A stretch of DNA of 64,000 nt from Methanoplanus sp. FWC-SCC4 (GTDB lineage: Archaea > Halobacteriota > Methanomicrobia > Methanomicrobiales > Methanomicrobiaceae). The position numbers and the translations under genes are program-made. A model generated the notes under the pieces. The model saw only the letters and a list, made by a program, of their open reading frames with translations, had not been told where the DNA came from and did not search any database. Where the stretch lies: assembly GCF_032878975.1 (NCBI RefSeq), contig NZ_CP043875.1, positions 248,001 to 312,000 on the forward strand, in the 5' to 3' direction. Numbering within the stretch: position 1 is the stretch's first letter; every line of letters begins with the position of its first letter. Positions 60,698 to 64,000 of the stretch are shown here, piece by piece.

Positions 60698-61900
60698 ATG
60701 ACAGTTATTCAGTCACAGATCTCAGGTGTTACCGGTAAAACAAAAGTTGTGTTGTTATTTTCATCGATGATGACAGTAATGGCAGGTGCAATTATCTCGC
60801 CGTCGCTTCCTGAACTTAGGGAACATTTCTCAGACATTCAGGGCATCGATATTCTGGCTCCTCTTGTGCTGACCATCGTTGCACTGAGCATTATTCTTTT
60901 CTCACCTATGGTTGGTATACTCTCAGACAGAATCGGGAGAAGGTGTGTTTTTCTTATTTCACTTTTGCTGTATGTCCTTGGGGGGACTGGTGGACTCTAC
61001 CTTGATTCAATATGGATTCTTCTTGCAAGCCGCGTTGTGCTTGGTGCAGGAGTAGCTGGTATTGCCACCTGCACCCTTTCCCTTGCCGCTGATTATTTTG
61101 AAGGAGAGGAGAGAACAGGTTTTATTGCTCTGATTACGGCCTTTATGGGCCTTGGTGGTGTGTTCTTTGTATTCCTGGGGGGATTTCTGGCTGAGGCGGG
61201 GTGGCGTTACCCTTATTTGCTGTATGTGATCCCTCTTTTTATCCTGCCTTTTGCTTATTTTTTTGTTCCCGATTTGCGTGCATGCAAAGTTGGCATCGCA
61301 GGAAAGAACATGAAAAATAAAAAGGAGGTGAACAGGCAAACAGTCATCCTGATCTATACCCTAATTTTTGTTGGGATGGTGATCTTTTATCTCCTGCCCA
61401 CCCAGCTTCCCTTCTTCCTCAGGGGTAAGGGCATTGGTTCAGCGGTGCTGGCCGGCAGTGCTCTCGCCGTTTTGAACCTGACGCAGGTTGGAATTACTCT
61501 CTGGTATCGGAGTAAAGGACACAGAGTTGACAAAAAATATCTTATCCTCCTCTTTTTCTTATTTGCAGGCACTGCAAACCTGTTTCTCTCTATGATCTCA
61601 ACTTATGCGGGGGTAATTATCAGCATGGTGATCTTCGGAGCAGGTTTTGGCTTACTGATCCCTATCTGTAATGCATGGATCACAGATATTGCTCCGGATG
61701 AATCCCGTGGAAAACTTGTAGGCGGGCTGAACACTGCTGTTTATGCCGGCCAGTTCCTCTCACCTGTCCTTGCCTGGCCGGTTGTCTCTCTGTTTGGATA
61801 CGGGGCGCCTTTTGGTCTTTATTCTGTGTTTGGAGCTTTCTGTATGCTGATCTGCTTTGCAGGTGCCGTAGTTTTTCTTTTTTTCAGGAGGGAAAGGTGA
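60698..61900 (+). CDS. MFS transporter
   Basis: The 400-residue protein has about 12 membrane helices. MVGILSDRIGRRCVF is motif A, and VVLGAGVAGIATCTLSLAAD matches helix 4. It follows the DUF169 gene by 59 nt and is probably an exporter under the same MarR control. A substrate such as an antibiotic or organic acid is not predictable. Confidence 0.87.
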   Translation: MTVIQSQISGVTGKTKVVLLFSSMMTVMAGAIISPSLPELREHFSDIQGIDILAPLVLTIVALSIILFSPMVGILSDRIGRRCVFLISLLLYVLGGTGGLYLDSIWILLASRVVLGAGVAGIATCTLSLAADYFEGEERTGFIALITAFMGLGGVFFVFLGGFLAEAGWRYPYLLYVIPLFILPFAYFFVPDLRACKVGIAGKNMKNKKEVNRQTVILIYTLIFVGMVIFYLLPTQLPFFLRGKGIGSAVLAGSALAVLNLTQVGITLWYRSKGHRVDKKYLILLFFLFAGTANLFLSMISTYAGVIISMVIFGAGFGLLIPICNAWITDIAPDESRGKLVGGLNTAVYAGQFLSPVLAWPVVSLFGYGAPFGLYSVFGAFCMLICFAGAVVFLFFRRER

Positions 61901-62149
61901 GTGGGTAGAGTATTCTTCAGTGTAGTCTCCATGAGTGATGGTGAATACAAAAAATTCTTTACATTTTGAGGCCTGGTTTTTAGGAAATCAACCCCTATAT
62001 TTGGATTAATAATTTTAATTTGCTTCTTCTTTGTATTGGATATAATTATGCTGAGTTGATTTAGACTTTATTTTTTGGCGTAGAATATTCATAAAATATA
62101 AAAATTTTTGAAAATATAGGCTAACTATAAATTCTGATATTTTGGAGGA

Positions 62150-63274
62150 ATGAATATTATAATCAATCTCAGTGTGGCTCTTTTGTTTGTATTCGCAGTC
62201 TTATTTACATGCTGCAATACAACAGTTTCAACCCGTAAAAAAGAAGATGTGCTTACCCTTGAGGACCTGAGGGGGAAGGAACTTGGAATTCCTCAGACTC
62301 TGCCGCCTTTTGATCCCGACAGGGATGTTCCGGATGCTCCGGATTATACCAGCCGTGAAAGCTGGCTTTCGATGCCTGCAAATTTCAGCAGTGAAAAACA
62401 GCCTGTTGATGTTTTCTGGGTTTATCCGACAATTCTCTCTGATAATTCAACTTATTTGATGGATACAAGCGATCCCGATTTGCGTGCCCGGGCATACTGG
62501 ACGCTTGTCGAACAGGCCAGCATATTTGACGGGCAGGCAAATATCTACGCACCGCTTTATCGGCAGAACAATGTCAAAATCAACCCGCTGATGCTAACTG
62601 ATGCACGACCAATATTTGACCTGGGCCAGCATGACCTTATCTCAGCGTTTGACTACTTCCTTAAGAATTTCAACCGGGGAGAAAGACCGATAATTCTTGC
62701 GGCCCACAGTCAGGGGTCTGTCAGGGTGGTTGAACTATCAAAGTCCGGAGAGCTTCTGACAAAGGATTCTGAGTCCCTGAAGCGACTTGTTGCTGCCTAT
62801 GTCATTGGGTATTCGATAACACCATCCGATCTTGAGATAAACCCCCTGATTAGGATCAGTGAAAATCCAACCGATACTGGCTGCTTTATTACATACAATA
62901 CCATCTCTGATGAGGAAGGAAAGGAAAAGGAAGGCCCGACCATAATTCCCGGAACTTTTGTAGTAAATCCTCTTAACTGGAGTATGGATACTGAATTTGC
63001 ACCTGCATCTATGAATATTGAAGCTGTGTTTTTTAAGCATGAGCACCCGGAAAATCCTGACAGGTATCCGAATTTCGCGGCGGCACAGGTGTCTGGCAAT
63101 GCTCTTGTTATTACTGATATAAAAAATCCCAAAGAGCTTCCGGCAACAAGTGTCACATTCCCAAAGGGCGTGTACCATATGTATGACTATGCAATATTTT
63201 ATGGAAATCTGAGGAAGAATGTCGGGGAGAGAATCAGATCATATCTGGATCCGGAAAAAGAGATCTCCAGATAA
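62150..63274 (+). CDS. DUF3089 family alpha/beta hydrolase, membrane-anchored or secreted
   Basis: The N-terminus is a hydrophobic signal (NLSVALLFVFAVLFTCC) and may be a lipoprotein, though the Cys context is not canonical. The body matches DUF3089, an alpha/beta-hydrolase: PVDVFWVYPTILSDNST, IYAPLYRQNNV, and the nucleophile elbow LAAHSQGSVRVVEL (Ser). The substrate is unknown. GGAGGA directly touches the ATG, which is unusually close for a ribosome site. Confidence 0.82.
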   Translation: MNIIINLSVALLFVFAVLFTCCNTTVSTRKKEDVLTLEDLRGKELGIPQTLPPFDPDRDVPDAPDYTSRESWLSMPANFSSEKQPVDVFWVYPTILSDNSTYLMDTSDPDLRARAYWTLVEQASIFDGQANIYAPLYRQNNVKINPLMLTDARPIFDLGQHDLISAFDYFLKNFNRGERPIILAAHSQGSVRVVELSKSGELLTKDSESLKRLVAAYVIGYSITPSDLEINPLIRISENPTDTGCFITYNTISDEEGKEKEGPTIIPGTFVVNPLNWSMDTEFAPASMNIEAVFFKHEHPENPDRYPNFAAAQVSGNALVITDIKNPKELPATSVTFPKGVYHMYDYAIFYGNLRKNVGERIRSYLDPEKEISR

Positions 63275-63282
63275 AAAAAATT

Positions 63283-63633
63283 TTAGTCGTTCTTAATGTT
63301 GTTAATTATTTCTGAGATTTCTGATTTAAATCCGGGTAGCTGTTCGTTTATTATTACCCATAGTGTGTTGGTATCAACACCAAAATATTTGTGAATAACA
63401 ATATTCCTGACTCCAACTATTCTCTTCCACGGAATATGAGGATATTTATCCCGAAAATCCTCCGGTATGTTTGAGACAGCTTCTCCGATTATCTCAATGT
63501 TTCTTACAACCGCATCAATGGTCTTTTGATCATTTTCAAATTCTTTTTTTGAATAATTGTCTATATAATCTGAAATTCTTCCGGCGGCCTCTGTAATATC
63601 TTCTAGAAATAATGTGATGTCACGCTTTGACAT
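63283..63633 (-). CDS. hepT: HepT-like toxin (DUF86/HEPN)
   Basis: The 116-residue HEPN protein has the R-x4-H-x-Y motif as Arg76, His81 and Tyr83 (RNIVIHKY), the RNase centre of HepT. The paired MntA-like antitoxin is encoded upstream with a 14-nt overlap. Known MntA proteins AMPylate the HepT Tyr and block the RNase. The toxin is probably intact. Confidence 0.92.
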   Translation of the reverse strand: MSKRDITLFLEDITEAAGRISDYIDNYSKKEFENDQKTIDAVVRNIEIIGEAVSNIPEDFRDKYPHIPWKRIVGVRNIVIHKYFGVDTNTLWVIINEQLPGFKSEISEIINNIKND

Positions 63634-63961
63634 ATACTATATCCTCTAAAATCCCGTCATACACTCGTTTCCTTTGAATTACACCTGCTTTAAGAACCAG
63701 ATCTATTTTTAATTTAAGCAGTTCCTCGAGTTCATCCCTTAGATCAACCACTTCCCATCCGACAGGCTCAAAAAAGTCGACCATTATATCAAGATCGCTG
63801 TTCTCTGTCTGTTCTCCTCTTGCATATGATCCTATTACGCTGATCTCGGATATTTTGTATTTCTGTGAGAGGCGGGTGTAATTTTTATTCAGGGTCGCAA
63901 CTATTGTATCCAGTTCCTCTTTTCTTTCTGTTTTTTTATAGGAGTATTTGTCAGAATTCAT
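63620..63961 (-). CDS. mntA: MntA-like nucleotidyltransferase antitoxin
   Basis: The 113-residue protein has the minimal nucleotidyltransferase motif GS-x10-DxD, Gly44-Ser45 and Asp56/Asp58 (GSYARGEQTENSDLD). This is the AMPylating antitoxin of the type VII system. Its gene precedes hepT, in the usual antitoxin-toxin order, and lies near the window end, with the promoter to its right. Confidence 0.92.
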   Translation of the reverse strand: MNSDKYSYKKTERKEELDTIVATLNKNYTRLSQKYKISEISVIGSYARGEQTENSDLDIMVDFFEPVGWEVVDLRDELEELLKLKIDLVLKAGVIQRKRVYDGILEDIVYVKA

Positions 63962-64000
63962 ATGACAAAACCAGATAATTAATCAATTTTAATTATAGTG

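Noticed and set aside
62738-63178. Antisense frames in the DUF3089 gene (146 and 119 codons)
   Set aside because: No start context or motif; the sense frame carries the alpha/beta-hydrolase motifs.

Overview
The window is chromosomal DNA from a methanogenic archaeon, most likely of the order Methanomicrobiales. The 16S and 23S rRNA sequences are archaeal, the promoters have BRE/TATA boxes, and several genes look leaderless. Typical archaeal genes are present: topoisomerase VI A and B, NadM, an archaeal NusA-like KH protein, archaeal YchF, and MfnB of methanofuran biosynthesis. Genus and species cannot be fixed by eye.

Layout. Positions 1-12 kb hold an AT-rich surface-glycan cluster: a methyltransferase fragment, a radical SAM protein, WbqC, glycosyltransferases, RmlA/RmlB for dTDP-4-keto-6-deoxyglucose, and a three-gene set for a UDP-2-acetamido-2,6-dideoxy-L-hexose. 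12-27 kb is a housekeeping core: top6A/top6B/hisS, larB-nadM, ychF, a DUF92 membrane protein and valS, plus an unlisted 46-residue lysine-rich protein at 27041. 27.4-36 kb is a type I restriction-modification operon (hsdM, hsdS, hsdR on the minus strand) that also carries a DUF262/HNH (GmrSD-type) gene and a truncated DUF1016 gene. 36-45.6 kb mixes small redox, cupin and zinc-ribbon genes with thymidylate kinase, a HisA/HisF-like protein, mfnB-guaB, an HTH regulator with an Hsp20-like protein, an MBL hydrolase, NusA-like KH protein and hisE. An IS5-type transposase gene lies at 45.8-46.8 kb.

47-52.4 kb is the rRNA operon: two candidate promoters, 16S, tRNA-Ala(UGC), 23S, tRNA-Cys(GCA), 5S. 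Both large rRNAs are flanked by inverted repeats that fold into textbook bulge-helix-bulge motifs. A second tRNA-Cys-5S unit sits alone at 57.6-57.9 kb; its 5S is identical, but the tRNA differs by a compensatory pair in the T stem. 52.5-64 kb is accessory: a PAS/GAF sensor, an MFS exporter, an orphan CARF-wHTH regulator next to a possible 24-residue membrane peptide, a threonine aldolase-like enzyme, a MarR-controlled DUF169/MFS locus with two visible operators, a DUF3089 hydrolase, and a MntA/HepT toxin-antitoxin pair.

The most interesting points are the larB-nadM translational overlap (NadM can make the NaAD that LarB consumes), the composite restriction operon, the CARF regulator with its tiny neighbour gene, and the duplicated tRNA-Cys-5S unit. 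No complete new system can be proved from sequence alone.
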